From NCBI GenBank assembly GCA_950096895.1, contig CATNBF010000009.1, forward strand, positions 1-41,648: a DNA stretch of 41,648 nucleotides, given 5' to 3'. This document shows, piece after piece, positions 33,601-41,648 of the stretch (position 1 is its first letter; every line of letters starts with the position of its first letter). The translations under genes and the position numbers were made by a program. Source of the DNA: an uncultured bacterium. Its GTDB lineage: Bacteria; Pseudomonadota; Alphaproteobacteria; Rs-D84. The notes below the pieces were generated by a model. The model saw nothing but the letters and a program-made list of their open reading frames with translations. It made no database searches and was not told the DNA's origin.

Positions 33601-34710
33601 GGGTAATCCCACCTGGTGCATTTTCAAGGTTGGTCCCGACACAATCACACTACGGCCCGAATAATCCACACGTTTACCCAACATGTTCATACGGAATCGA
33701 CCCGATTTTCCACGCAACGAATCCGACAGCGATTTCAACGGCCGCCGATTCTGGGACACCATGGGACGCGCCTTGTGCCCGTTATCGAACAAGGAATCGA
33801 CCGCTTCTTGTAACATACGCTTTTCATTGCGAACAATGATTTCCGGCGCATGCATATCCATAAACTTTTTCAAACGATTATTACGAATGATCACACGACG
33901 ATATAAATCATTCAAATCAGACGCCGTCACATGACCCGCATCTAATGGTACCAACGGACGCATATCTGGCGGAATAACCGGGATAATATCCGGTAACATC
34001 CATGCCGGATCCGTCTTGGAATCCAAGAACGCTTCGACCAATTTTAATTGCTTGATCACGCCTTTGCGCTTGGTTTCTGATTTTGTTTCTGCCAATTCTG
34101 CACGCAAACGACGCCGTTCATCACCCATATCCAGATTCGCGATGATGTTACGAATGCCTTCGGCACCAATGCCAACATGAAACGCATCTGCGCCAAATTC
34201 TTCAACCGCCGCCTGGTATTCATCTTCGCTGATCACATCGTACATTTTCAAAGATGTTAATCCCGGTTCTGTAACGATATAGGCATCATAATAAATAACC
34301 TGTTCCAACTTTTTCTGGGGCATGTTATTTAACAAGGTCGCAATCTTGCCTTCGCGCATGAACCAAGTATGAGAAACCGGCATCGCCAATTTAATGTGTC
34401 CCATCCGTTCACGCCGCACCGACGATGGCCCAATTTGAACGCCGCACTTTTCACATGTAATCCCACGGAATTTGATGCGTTTATATTTCCCACACGCACA
34501 TTCATAATCTTTGACCGGCCCAAAAATCTGCTGGCAGAATAATCCATCGGCTTCTGGTTTCAATGAATGATAGTTGATTGTTTCCGGTTTTTTCACTTCG
34601 CCATGTGACCAAGACAGAATTTCTTCGGGCGACGCAATCGTAATGCGCAGCGCGTCAAACTGTTCCTTGGTTTCAATTTGTCCGAATATTTTTTGCAACA
34701 TATTTGTCAT
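30601..34710 (-). CDS. rpoC: DNA-directed RNA polymerase beta' subunit
   Basis: 1369 aa, length typical for proteobacterial RpoC. The N-terminal zinc module CACGKYKRIKFRGITCEKCG, the catalytic NADFDGD (459-465, with D461, D463, D465 binding Mg2+), the bridge-helix/trigger-loop region and the second zinc site (CCSDGLCAKCYG) are intact. Preceded by AAGGA and an 86-bp intergenic region with a large hairpin after rpoB. Downstream is a HAD gene. Confidence 0.98.
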   Translation of the reverse strand: MTNMLQKIFGQIETKEQFDALRITIASPEEILSWSHGEVKKPETINYHSLKPEADGLFCQQIFGPVKDYECACGKYKRIKFRGITCEKCGVQIGPSSVRRERMGHIKLAMPVSHTWFMREGKIATLLNNMPQKKLEQVIYYDAYIVTEPGLTSLKMYDVISEDEYQAAVEEFGADAFHVGIGAEGIRNIIANLDMGDERRRLRAELAETKSETKRKGVIKQLKLVEAFLDSKTDPAWMLPDIIPVIPPDMRPLVPLDAGHVTASDLNDLYRRVIIRNNRLKKFMDMHAPEIIVRNEKRMLQEAVDSLFDNGHKARPMVSQNRRPLKSLSDSLRGKSGRFRMNMLGKRVDYSGRSVIVSGPTLKMHQVGLPKTMALELFKPFVFARLLAGDYANTLKTARKMVENGEDIVWEILEKVIYQHPVLLNRAPSLHRLSMLAFEPVLIEGKAIRLHPLVCKGFNADFDGDQMSVHVPISLEAQLEARTLMLATNNVLSPANGEPMTVPSQDMVLGVYYISLINGEHNEKSPRFANMDEVKLALESKTITLHTPIVARINGKIYQTTAGRMILGELLPKSDKMPFDLVNKVMPVKEIKALLATTYERCGDKDMILLADALKNTGFEQAARSGISIGFDDIVIPTEKKDMIANAEKAAEEIEQQYQNGLLSNGERYNKLVDLWQNTTEKLGDLAYAALGKTTGDNWNSILMMALSGARGSKGQIQQLAGMRGMMQKPDGSIIEVPIISNFKEGLTMSEYFTSTHGARKGMSDTALKTADAGYLTRRLVELAKNTVITEVDCGTTEYITAKPVYQGSTLSVALGDVVLGRTAAHDIVHPISKEVIVKAGDLITKAAAKQINESGLPSVDVRSVLTCCSDGLCAKCYGMDLSHGTLVHVGEAVGVIAGQSIGEPGTQLTLRTFHIGGIASGGAESHFIEVPVSGKIKLTGVNTIKNSAGRVVVLSRNGELSVVDDKGDKLFAANLPYASMLIVNDGDTVEKGAKVAEWDPYSNIIIAEKNGIVNFNDLVENVSFQEEVDGMTGIVSRKVINWKSNTKKALQPAIRLVNDAGDVISLGGKKIAEYLLPIYSVLNVANGDHVSAGDVLARIPVQTKRTSDITGGLPRVNELLEVRRPTNPALLADIDGTVELEDAKAKIIIRIEPDDGTAPVEYAVPKGTNLLVRSGDTVKKAEKLVDGDPVPQDILRILGQKALATFMVDQIQQVYRLQGVAINDKHLEIVIREMTRRVEISNPGDTGFLMGQVVDRVDFEEENARVAREGNRVAEASQVLVGLTRASLTSRSFISNASFQQTTKVLVDAAISGATDKLIGVNENLIVGRLIPLGTGAYVRRVREIAKEEEKAEKLAREGGDQQQLLDI

Positions 34711-34728
34711 TAATGTTCCTTTTTATTT

Positions 34729-34793
34729 CTGATTTATGACCCTGATTTATGATTTATTCCGGGCCGGGACGCCGACCCGGAACCATAAACCAG
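34729..34793. other. rpoB-rpoC intergenic hairpin with two alternative 3' arms
   Basis: Core stem TTCCGGG (34757-34763) with CCCGGAA (34776-34782). Outside it, CATAAACCAG (34784-34793) can pair with either of two copies of CTGATTTATG (34729-34738 and 34742-34751), allowing a single G-U. Alternative pairing is therefore possible in the mRNA between rpoB and rpoC. A role is speculative. Confidence 0.5.
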
Positions 34794-34796
34794 AAA

Positions 34797-37700
34797 TTAA
34801 TCAACTTTCTTCGGTGTCATCGCCAACCCCAGCCCACGCAGTTCGCGAACAATAACATTGAACGCTTCGGGTGTGCCGATTTGGATATCATCACTGCCGG
34901 AAATGATGGATTCATACATCTTGTTACGGCCCACAATGTCGTCAGATTTAACCGTCAACATTTCGCGTAACAGATGTGCGGCCCCGTGCGCTTCTAACGC
35001 CCAGACCTCCATTTCTCCTAAACGCTGACCACCCATGTGCGCCTTACCAGACAGCGGCTGCTGGGTTACCAACGAATAGCTGCCAACCGAACGTGCGTGA
35101 ATCTTTTCATCCACAAAGTGATGCAGCTTTAACATATACATCACACCCACCGTCACGGGACGCGCGAACTTTTCACCCGTCATTCCGTCATACAGGTCGA
35201 ATTGCCCTGTTTCCGGCAGATTGGCCAACTTTAACATCGCCCGGATGTCTTCGGGTGTCGCCCCGTCAAATGTCGGTGTCGCCATCGGCACCCCAGACTT
35301 TAACAAGGCCGCTTCTGCACGAACATCCGTATCGGTCATTTTATCCAGCTTTTCTGCCGTTTCTTTGCCATAAATCTTGCCCATAATATGACGCAGATCA
35401 TCTGTTACGGCACGCTTTTGCTTCACTTCTTCCAGGGCAGCACCAATCTGTTCCCCCAGTGTCCGCGCCGCCATCCCAAGGTGGGTTTCCAAAATCTGAC
35501 CGATATTCATACGGCTGGGCACCCCAAGCGGGTTCAGCACGATATCAACCGGTGTCCCGTCGGCCAAGTGCGGCATATCTTCAACCGGAACAACCTTGGA
35601 TACAATACCCTTGTTTCCGTGACGACCCGCCATCTTGTCCCCAGGCTGCAGCTTCATCTTATGGGCGATGTAAACTTTGACCTCTTTCAAGACACCCGCA
35701 TTCAGCGAATTGCTTTCTGTTGCCTTGGCAATTTCCGCATCCGCCTTTTCGTTCAGGTTTTTCAACTTAATCACATGTTGATCACGCAATTCGTCGATTT
35801 TGGCCTGGGCTTCTTTGTTACGAACAACAATTTTCTTCATATCCGCCGGGCGAATGCCTTCGAACACTTCTTCGGTCAATTTCTTGCCAACAAAGGGTTT
35901 CACACTGCCTGTCCCAGAATCAATGACCGCACCTTCGGCGATTTGGAAAATCTGGTCGGCGAAACTCTTTTCAATAATGTTGGTTTCTTCTTCCCGATCT
36001 TTGTTAATCTGTTCGATCTTTTGCAGTTCGATCATCTGGGTACGTTCGTCTTTCTTTACCCCATGACGGGTCAAAACGTTCACCCCAATAACCGTCCCTT
36101 CTTCGTTGGGCCCTACTTTCAGTGATGTATCCTTAACATTCAAGGCCTTTTCACCAAAGATGTTGCGCAACAACGCTTCTTCGGGGGTCAGCAATGTTTC
36201 CGATTTCGGCGATACACGACCAACCAAGATATCCCCTTGCTTCACACGGGCACCAACATAAATGATCCCTGATTCGTCCAGATTCTTTAAGGCTTCTTCG
36301 CTGACGTTCGGGATATCACGTGTCAGACTTTCCGGCCCTAATTGTGTATCACGAACCTTGAATTCTTTTTCCACGATTTTAACAGATGTAAACACATCAT
36401 CGCGGGAAATACGTTCGGAAATAACAATAGAGTCTTCATAGTTATATCCACGCCACGGCATAAAGGCCACCAAGACATTGTGTCCCAACGCCAATTCACC
36501 ATAATTCATTGATGAACCGTCGGCAATGATATCACCTGCGGAAATACGATCACCCACCTTGACCAACGGTTTTTGATGGATCAGTGTTTCACTATTAGAC
36601 CGTTCAAATTTTTCCAGGTTATAAATATCAACCCCGGTCACGACGTTGCGGCTGTTCATGCACTTTACCACAATACGGTTTGCATCCACAGATTCAACAA
36701 CACCACTGTGCTTGGCCACTTTACCTGTGCGGGAATCACGTGCCACTTCGCGTTCAATACCGGTTCCAACCAATGGCGCATCTACGCGCAATAATGGAAC
36801 CGCCTGGCGTTGCATGTTCGATCCCATCAACGCACGGTTCGCGTCGTCCGATTCAACGAACGGAATCAATCCGGTCGCAATAGACATAACCTGGCGCGGT
36901 TCAACGTCGATCAAGTCAATTTCTTCTTTGGGAATCATGGTAAATTCACCGTCTACACGGGCCGTCACCATGTCTTCGCTTAACACACCTGCTGCATTTG
37001 TCGGGGTGTTTCCTTGGGCAATCTTGTGCCCCAGTTCTTCGTCCGCCGTCAAATAAACGATCTTGTCGGTGATCTTGCTGTTTTCAACAACATAATACGG
37101 TGTTTCAATAAATCCATACGGATTAACACGCGCATATGTCGCCAAATGGTTGATCAAACCGATATTCGCCCCTTCGGGTGTATGAATCGGGCAGAGTCTG
37201 CCATAGTGTGTCGGGTGCACGTCACGGACATCAATACCGGCACGTTCACGGTTCAAGCCGCCCGGCCCCAAGGCCGAAATACGCCGTTTGTGTTCCAATT
37301 CTGCCAACGGATTATACGCATCCATAAATTGCGACAATTGTGATGTTCCCAAGAATTCCGCCACCAATGATGTTAACGGCTTGGCATTAATCACATCTTG
37401 GGGTTGCATATTGGCAATATTGGGACTGGACAAGGCTTCACGAACCAGACGTTCAATACGAACCATCCCTGTACGGAAATTCTGTTCCAACAGTTCCCCA
37501 ACCGCACGTACACGACGATTCGACAAGTTATCAATATCATCAATAACGTCTTTGCGGTCAATAATATTGGTCAATGTCTTTAACACCGCCAAAACGTCCG
37601 CCTTGGTCAGCAAGCGTTCATCTTCTGGCTTTTTCCCAGATTCGATCTTCAAACGCTTATTCATCTTAAACCGACCAACCGCCGATAAATCGTAATATGC

Positions 37701-38933
37701 CGGATCAAAGCCTTGACGCAAGAACAGGTTCACCGCCGCTTCCAGTGTCGGCCGTTCACCCGGACGGATAATATTGTAAATTTCGATCAGTGCTTCTTCA
37801 CGATTGGTCGTCTTGTCCGCCACCAATGTGTTGCGCATATGCGCCCCAACGGTTGTGTTATCAATCGCAATCAGTGAAATTTTCTTGATATCACGCTTTT
37901 CTAAATCAGCCAAAACTTCGTCTGTGATTTCTGTGCCGGCCGAATATAAAACTTCATCCCCCTGCATAATCGGATCAAACAGATATTCACCAATTAATCC
38001 ATCAGACGCCATGCCATAATCTTTGGATATGGCCTGAATTTTCGCCAAACGCTTTGCGTTCAATCGATCACCCTTGGACGCCATCGCCTTGCCATCTTTG
38101 GGATTAACAATATCATAGTTCAAGCGATATTTATCCAACCCATCGAACGCGGCCACATCGCCGATCCACATTTTTCCATCAAACGCCAACGGCAGTTTTT
38201 TATAAAACGCCCCCAAGATTTCTGTATCAGACATCCCTTGGATATTGGCCTTGCGCGGATCTGCCAACCATTTCTTTTCGTCTTCGGCCGACGGCAAGCA
38301 ACGCAGAAATACCGTTGCCGGGATTTTACGACGACGGTCAATACGCACATACAAGACGCCCTTGGCTTCTTCAATATCAATCCAGCTGCCGTGTTCTGGG
38401 ATAATACGCGCTGTATACGTTTCAGGATTTCCGGCGACCTTGGATTCTTTGGTCGTACCGAACACGACACCTTGGGCGCGATGCATCTGGGAAACGATAA
38501 CGCGTTCCACACCCGATGCGATAAAGCTGCCGCGTTCTGTCATAAGCGGCACATCGCCCATATAAATTTCTTGTTCTTTGATATCGCGCAAAGTTTTTTT
38601 ACCATCTTCGGCGACATCCCATAAAATCAATCTCAGCTTCAATTTTAGCTTGCTGGAATATGTCATATTACGCAGCATGCATTCTTTCACGTTGTATACA
38701 GGCTTGTCCAATGTGTATTCCACGAATTCCAAGTCGGCAATGCCGGCATAGTCTTTGATCGGAAACATGGACGCAAAAACATTTTGCAGACCGATATTTT
38801 TACGGTTTTGCGGCAGAACATCCGCCTGTAAAAAATCTTTATAAGAATTATATTGAATTTCAACTAAATCAGGAAGCGGAGTTTGCAAAAAACTTTTACC
38901 AAAAGATTTTCTAAGTTTCTGGATAACTGCCAT
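34797..38933 (-). CDS. rpoB: DNA-directed RNA polymerase beta subunit
   Basis: 1378 aa, in the normal proteobacterial range. It contains the rifampicin-binding region GTSQLSQFMDAYNPLAELEH...RISALGPGGL and the downstream PGDKMAGRHGNKGI active-site segment. The start at 38933 (MAVIQKLRKSFGK) fits the family and has AAAAGGA upstream; an earlier in-frame ATG at 38981 would add 16 unrelated residues. Downstream of rplL across a gap with a very stable hairpin. Confidence 0.98.
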   Translation of the reverse strand: MAVIQKLRKSFGKSFLQTPLPDLVEIQYNSYKDFLQADVLPQNRKNIGLQNVFASMFPIKDYAGIADLEFVEYTLDKPVYNVKECMLRNMTYSSKLKLKLRLILWDVAEDGKKTLRDIKEQEIYMGDVPLMTERGSFIASGVERVIVSQMHRAQGVVFGTTKESKVAGNPETYTARIIPEHGSWIDIEEAKGVLYVRIDRRRKIPATVFLRCLPSAEDEKKWLADPRKANIQGMSDTEILGAFYKKLPLAFDGKMWIGDVAAFDGLDKYRLNYDIVNPKDGKAMASKGDRLNAKRLAKIQAISKDYGMASDGLIGEYLFDPIMQGDEVLYSAGTEITDEVLADLEKRDIKKISLIAIDNTTVGAHMRNTLVADKTTNREEALIEIYNIIRPGERPTLEAAVNLFLRQGFDPAYYDLSAVGRFKMNKRLKIESGKKPEDERLLTKADVLAVLKTLTNIIDRKDVIDDIDNLSNRRVRAVGELLEQNFRTGMVRIERLVREALSSPNIANMQPQDVINAKPLTSLVAEFLGTSQLSQFMDAYNPLAELEHKRRISALGPGGLNRERAGIDVRDVHPTHYGRLCPIHTPEGANIGLINHLATYARVNPYGFIETPYYVVENSKITDKIVYLTADEELGHKIAQGNTPTNAAGVLSEDMVTARVDGEFTMIPKEEIDLIDVEPRQVMSIATGLIPFVESDDANRALMGSNMQRQAVPLLRVDAPLVGTGIEREVARDSRTGKVAKHSGVVESVDANRIVVKCMNSRNVVTGVDIYNLEKFERSNSETLIHQKPLVKVGDRISAGDIIADGSSMNYGELALGHNVLVAFMPWRGYNYEDSIVISERISRDDVFTSVKIVEKEFKVRDTQLGPESLTRDIPNVSEEALKNLDESGIIYVGARVKQGDILVGRVSPKSETLLTPEEALLRNIFGEKALNVKDTSLKVGPNEEGTVIGVNVLTRHGVKKDERTQMIELQKIEQINKDREEETNIIEKSFADQIFQIAEGAVIDSGTGSVKPFVGKKLTEEVFEGIRPADMKKIVVRNKEAQAKIDELRDQHVIKLKNLNEKADAEIAKATESNSLNAGVLKEVKVYIAHKMKLQPGDKMAGRHGNKGIVSKVVPVEDMPHLADGTPVDIVLNPLGVPSRMNIGQILETHLGMAARTLGEQIGAALEEVKQKRAVTDDLRHIMGKIYGKETAEKLDKMTDTDVRAEAALLKSGVPMATPTFDGATPEDIRAMLKLANLPETGQFDLYDGMTGEKFARPVTVGVMYMLKLHHFVDEKIHARSVGSYSLVTQQPLSGKAHMGGQRLGEMEVWALEAHGAAHLLREMLTVKSDDIVGRNKMYESIISGSDDIQIGTPEAFNVIVRELRGLGLAMTPKKVD

Positions 38934-38996
38934 TTTTTGAATCCTTTTTTTCTGTGTTTTGCAAACGAAAAAGTTATGCACCTTTTACGCCTGGAT

Positions 38997-39029
38997 GCCC
39001 GCCTGGGATATACAGCATCCCAGGCGGGC
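38997..39029. other. Strong hairpin in the rplL-rpoB gap
   Basis: GCCCGCCTGGGAT (38997-39009) and ATCCCAGGCGGGC (39017-39029), a perfect 13-bp stem without T-tract. At this place E. coli has an attenuator and RNase III site, so a similar role in reducing rpoBC relative to ribosomal genes is likely. Confidence 0.65.
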
Positions 39030-39092
39030 GGCGAATCGCACATTTATGCGATTTTTCTTTTTAATTTGGAATCGAATGATTCCCAAAGTGAA

Positions 39093-39458
39093 TTATTTCA
39101 ATTCAACCTTGGCACCCGCACCTTCCAACGTCGCCTTTAATTTTTCGGCTTCGTCTTTGGCAACGGCTTCTTTCACGGTCTTGGGTGCACCTTCGACCAA
39201 GGCTTTTGCTTCGCCCAGGCCCAGACCTGTGATGTCTTTCACAGCCTTGATAACCGCCAATTTGTTCGCGCCGGCATCTGCCAAGACAACGTCAAATTCG
39301 CTCTTTTCTTCGGCCGCTGCCGCAACCGGGCCCGCCGCTACGGCAACTGCTGCTGCCGCGCTAACGCCCCATGTTTCTTCCAACGCTTTGGACAGTTCTA
39401 CAGCTTCCAAAACGGTCAATTTTGACAATTCTTCAACTAATTTCTGAATGTCTGCCAT
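39093..39458 (-). CDS. rplL: 50S ribosomal protein L7/L12
   Basis: 121 aa: N-terminal dimerisation domain ([20 protein letters not shown]), Ala-rich hinge (about 33-52) and the C-terminal factor-binding domain ([20 protein letters not shown]...[11 protein letters not shown]). Forms the stalk with L10. Confidence 0.97.
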   Translation of the reverse strand: MADIQKLVEELSKLTVLEAVELSKALEETWGVSAAAAVAVAAGPVAAAAEEKSEFDVVLADAGANKLAVIKAVKDITGLGLGEAKALVEGAPKTVKEAVAKDEAEKLKATLEGAGAKVELK

Positions 39459-39506
39459 TTTTGTACTCCTATACGGTCGTTTAACAGAATGTTGTCATTC
39501 CGTATT

Positions 39507-39989
39507 TTATTGTTGTTCTTTTTTTCCATACTCTGCGGAAACGCGGGCCAGACGCGACGCTGGTTCGACCAGGATACGCGCAATTGTACCACGAATTTCC
39601 AACAAGGACGGAAGCTTGGATAATTGCATAACGCCATCCGTATCCAGCAAATCCGCATCCATCTTTCCCCCAACAATGGTCAGGTTCGGATGTTCATCCG
39701 CAAATTTTGCCAAAACCTTGGTGACCGCCAATGCATCTGTCGCAATCGCGACCGCTGTCGGGCGTTTCATCAATTCGGACACAGGTGCGAAATCGGTGTC
39801 GGCCAAGGCCAGTTTCATCAACCGGTTCTTGACAACACGGAACAAAGAAACGATCGGACGCAATTCATTGCGCAACCCTTCCATTTCTTTTACGGTCAAA
39901 CCGTGGTTTTCAATAACGAAAACACCGTTCGCATCTTTCAAGGACGACTGCAACGCTGAAATCAAATCTGATTTTTCTTCGCGTTTCAT
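39507..39989 (-). CDS. rplJ: 50S ribosomal protein L10
   Basis: 160 aa. Stalk base protein: N-terminal EEKSDLISALQSSL, LRPIVSLFRVVKNRLMKLAL core and the C-terminal helix that binds L12. Preceded by a 219-bp leader carrying a GCTTAATC motif and hairpins like the L10-binding autoregulatory leader, so autogenous control of rplJL is expected. Confidence 0.96.
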   Translation of the reverse strand: MKREEKSDLISALQSSLKDANGVFVIENHGLTVKEMEGLRNELRPIVSLFRVVKNRLMKLALADTDFAPVSELMKRPTAVAIATDALAVTKVLAKFADEHPNLTIVGGKMDADLLDTDGVMQLSKLPSLLEIRGTIARILVEPASRLARVSAEYGKKEQQ

Positions 39990-39999
39990 TTTGTCATTT

Positions 40000-40170
40000 T
40001 CCTTCGCTTCGTTTTATTTGACTTTCCATACCGGTTTCCCGGAATGGGGCTTGGTTCCTGCCCCAAAGAATTTTTCTTTGTCTATGATGGAGATTAAGCG
40101 TTTCCGCACCATCAGTCTTGGACAGAAATCTCTTGCGTGCACGTACGCGCACATCGTTCAATCTGGGATG
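40000..40170 (-). promoter_or_regulatory. Ribosomal L10 leader-like region upstream of rplJ
   Basis: The rplA-rplJ spacer is 219 bp. On the minus strand it has GCTTAATCT (40091-40099), the core conserved in L10 leaders (E. coli GGCTTAATCGCC), flanked by GATGG/CCATC pairing arms and followed by a GGGGC...GCCCC hairpin before the rplJ ribosome site. Consistent with L10(L12)4 binding and repression. Exact limits are uncertain. Confidence 0.6.
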
Positions 40171-40208
40171 GCGGGGCGACAATCATCACCCCTGCCCCCG
40201 ATCAAACA

Positions 40209-40883
40209 TTATTTCGCTTCTACCTTCAGACCCGGTCCCTGGGTGGTTGCAACCGCAATCCCCAAGATATATTGACCTTTTGAAGACGCCGGCTTGATCT
40301 TTTTCAATTGATCAATCAAGGCCATTGCGTTTTCAACCAATTTGTCTGTGGTAAATGACATCTTACCAATACCGGCATGAATAATGCCTTTCTTTTCGGC
40401 ACGATATTCAATCTGACCGGCCTTGGCGGTCGCAACCGCTTCGGCAACGTTGTTGGTAACTGTACCTAATTTCGGGTTCGGCATCAAACCTTTTGGTCCC
40501 AAAACACGGGCAACCTTGGACATCTTTGGCATCATGTCCGGTGTCGCAATAACGCGGTCAAAATTGATTTCGCCGTTTGCAACGCGATCAATCAAATCTT
40601 CACCGCCAACAACATCTGCGCCGGCATTCTTGGCTTCGTCCTGGGCGTTGGCTGTAAAGACCGCAACGCGCACGGTTTTACCCGTCCCATTCGGCAATGT
40701 CAACATCCCACGGATATTCTGATCAGCCTTGGTCACATCAATACCCAAACGAATGGCGATTTCCAGGCTTTCATCGAACTTTTTAGACGCATAGGTGCGC
40801 AACGCATCAATCGCATCCGCCAATGTGTACACTTTATCTGTATCCAAATTGGCCCAAGTCTGTTTTCTTTTCGTCTGTTTCAT
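40209..40883 (-). CDS. rplA: 50S ribosomal protein L1
   Basis: 224 aa (family about 230). KFDESLEIAIRLGIDV, GTGKTVRVAVF, DVVGGEDLI, PKGLMPNPKLGTVT and the C-terminal VGKMSF-like region with PASSKGQYI are the L1 landmarks. Three bases separate it from rplK; L1 normally represses this operon. Confidence 0.97.
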   Translation of the reverse strand: MKQTKRKQTWANLDTDKVYTLADAIDALRTYASKKFDESLEIAIRLGIDVTKADQNIRGMLTLPNGTGKTVRVAVFTANAQDEAKNAGADVVGGEDLIDRVANGEINFDRVIATPDMMPKMSKVARVLGPKGLMPNPKLGTVTNNVAEAVATAKAGQIEYRAEKKGIIHAGIGKMSFTTDKLVENAMALIDQLKKIKPASSKGQYILGIAVATTQGPGLKVEAK

Positions 40884-40886
40884 ATC

Positions 40887-41318
40887 TTATTCCCCCACCT
40901 TTACGCCCATAGAACGGCACTGACCCGCAACAATATTCATCGCAGATTCAATGGTAGAGCAATTTAAGTCCGGCATTTTTGCTTCGGCGATTTCTTTGAT
41001 TTGTGCCTGAGAGATTGTCCCAACAAAATCACGGCCCGGCTTATGCGAACCAATTTTCAGCTTTAATGCCTTTTTAATATAATACGACACCGGCGGCAGC
41101 TTCATGATAAATTCAAAACTGCGATCGGTATAAACCGTAATAACGCACGGAATGGGCATACCCGGTTCCTTGTCTGCGGTTCTGTCGTTAAATTGTTTAC
41201 AGAATTCGGCGATATTCACACCCGCCGCACCCAACGCCGGCCCAATCGGTGGCGCAGGATTTGCTTGCTTTGCAGGGACGACCAGCTTGACCAGTCCCTT
41301 GACTTCTTTCTTTGCCAT
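40887..41318 (-). CDS. rplK: 50S ribosomal protein L11
   Basis: 143 aa: N-terminal [20 protein letters not shown] with the Pro-rich peptidyl-transferase-factor region, and the C-terminal RNA-binding domain ending in [14 protein letters not shown] precedes the ATG. It lies downstream of a 126-bp gap following the 46-aa ORF, where a probable promoter is found. Confidence 0.97.
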   Translation of the reverse strand: MAKKEVKGLVKLVVPAKQANPAPPIGPALGAAGVNIAEFCKQFNDRTADKEPGMPIPCVITVYTDRSFEFIMKLPPVSYYIKKALKLKIGSHKPGRDFVGTISQAQIKEIAEAKMPDLNCSTIESAMNIVAGQCRSMGVKVGE

Positions 41319-41409
41319 TTTTCACTCCATTTCTTTGGTTCGTGTCGCGGTACGATATGGCGTATCCACCGCGTTTTTCCCGTGGGATTTTTACCCCCGA
41401 GCTCGTGAT

Positions 41410-41438
41410 TTTATCGCAACTTTTACGAAAAACCACAA
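41410..41438 (-). promoter_or_regulatory. Probable rplK operon promoter
   Basis: Minus strand TTGTGG (41433-41438), 17-base spacer, GATAAA (41410-41415), about 85 bases before the rplK start codon. Confidence 0.45.
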
Positions 41439-41444
41439 AAAACT

Positions 41445-41585
41445 TTACTTTGTGCGAACTTTTTTCATCTTGGCCTCAAGCTCTCGCACAAGCCGCTTAA
41501 ACTCCTGATTTACCCAACGCTTATTCTCGTTCTCGTGATACAAGGCCCAGATCGACTTTTCTTTTTTCGTCCCGAGCTTTTTCAT
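41445..41585 (-). CDS. 46-aa basic small ORF between nusG and rplK
   Basis: Starts with ATG immediately after the nusG TAA (no gap) and encodes a very basic peptide (about 16 Lys/Arg) with KRWVNQEFKRLVRELEAKMK, likely helical. No family is recognised. Its codons favour GAG, whereas neighbouring ribosomal genes favour GAA, so it could be recent or non-coding. The adjacency to nusG allows translational coupling. A protein is plausible but unproven. Confidence 0.45.
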   Translation of the reverse strand: MKKLGTKKEKSIWALYHENENKRWVNQEFKRLVRELEAKMKKVRTK

Positions 41586-41648
41586 TTACACCCGTTCCAC
41601 CTGTTCAAAGTCCAACTCTACACTGGTTTCGCGACCAAACACCAGGAT
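41586..41648 (-). CDS. nusG: Transcription termination/antitermination protein NusG, C-terminal part
   Basis: Partial at the right edge. The 20 visible residues ILVFGRETSVELDFEQVERV match the KOW-domain end of NusG. Its place before rplK is the normal nusG-rplK order. Confidence 0.88.
   Translation of the reverse strand: MLVFGRETSVELDFEQVERV

Noticed and set aside
38959..40275. Plus-strand frames opposite rplL and rplJ
   Set aside because: Antisense shadows of ribosomal protein genes.
1..41648. CRISPR array, transposase or integrase
   Set aside because: No regularly spaced repeats with unique spacers and no recombinase motif were found, only short repeats described above.

Overview
The window looks like a piece of an alphaproteobacterial chromosome with moderate GC and tightly packed genes. 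Evidence: the def-fmt-truA cluster with rmuC upstream; an HTH protein with the SGLA/GLDPTTFN/SKR signature of alphaproteobacterial S24-type regulators; LpxI and several outer-membrane beta-barrels (Gram-negative envelope); and the classic nusG-rplK-rplA-rplJ-rplL-rpoB-rpoC order. BspA-like leucine-rich repeats, cysteine-rich secreted proteins and small genes of unknown family suggest an uncultured, possibly gut- or host-associated lineage (RF32-like). That placement is inference, not proof.

Layout. 1-540: 3' end of rpmB, tRNA-Leu(CAA), and a degenerate tandem copy of the tRNA tail plus terminator. 730-3528 (+): a putative zinc metallopeptidase and a ComEC-type DNA-uptake channel, both with promoters that imply leaderless mRNAs. 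3461-7395 (-): a translationally coupled operon rmuC-def-fmt-(two Cys-rich small ORFs)-truA. 7493-8925: a small membrane/coiled-coil protein, a HAD phosphatase and a divergent Cys-rich secreted protein. 8954-14412 (-): operon marR-tolC-adaptor-RND. The adaptor is very short and the RND pump lacks the usual proton-relay residues. 14620-18689 (-): a glycine-zipper envelope protein and two beta-barrel proteins. 18878-23141 (-): M48 protease/TPR, recG, lpxI. 23228-25599 (+): two beta-barrels and a compact TrmA/RlmD-type RNA methyltransferase. 25606-26892 (-): a BspA-like surface gene split by one in-frame TAA and preceded by an attenuator-like leader. 27273-28768: a 111-aa unknown protein, a solitary mraZ and an HTH-only S24-type regulator. 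28795-30078 (-): rpmF-plsX. 30145-41648 (-): a HAD protein, rpoC, rpoB, rplL, rplJ, rplA, rplK, a 46-aa ORF and the end of nusG.

Functional picture: housekeeping translation and transcription at the right, N-terminal formyl-methionine processing and tRNA modification at the left, and between them envelope functions (efflux, beta-barrels, lipid A precursor, OM protease, surface LRR protein). Several genes have unusually clear regulatory sites: near-consensus promoters, intrinsic terminators, an L10-leader-like region and a probable MarR operator. No rRNA, CRISPR array, transposase or intact prophage was seen. All functional calls come from reading motifs and context; no database search was possible.
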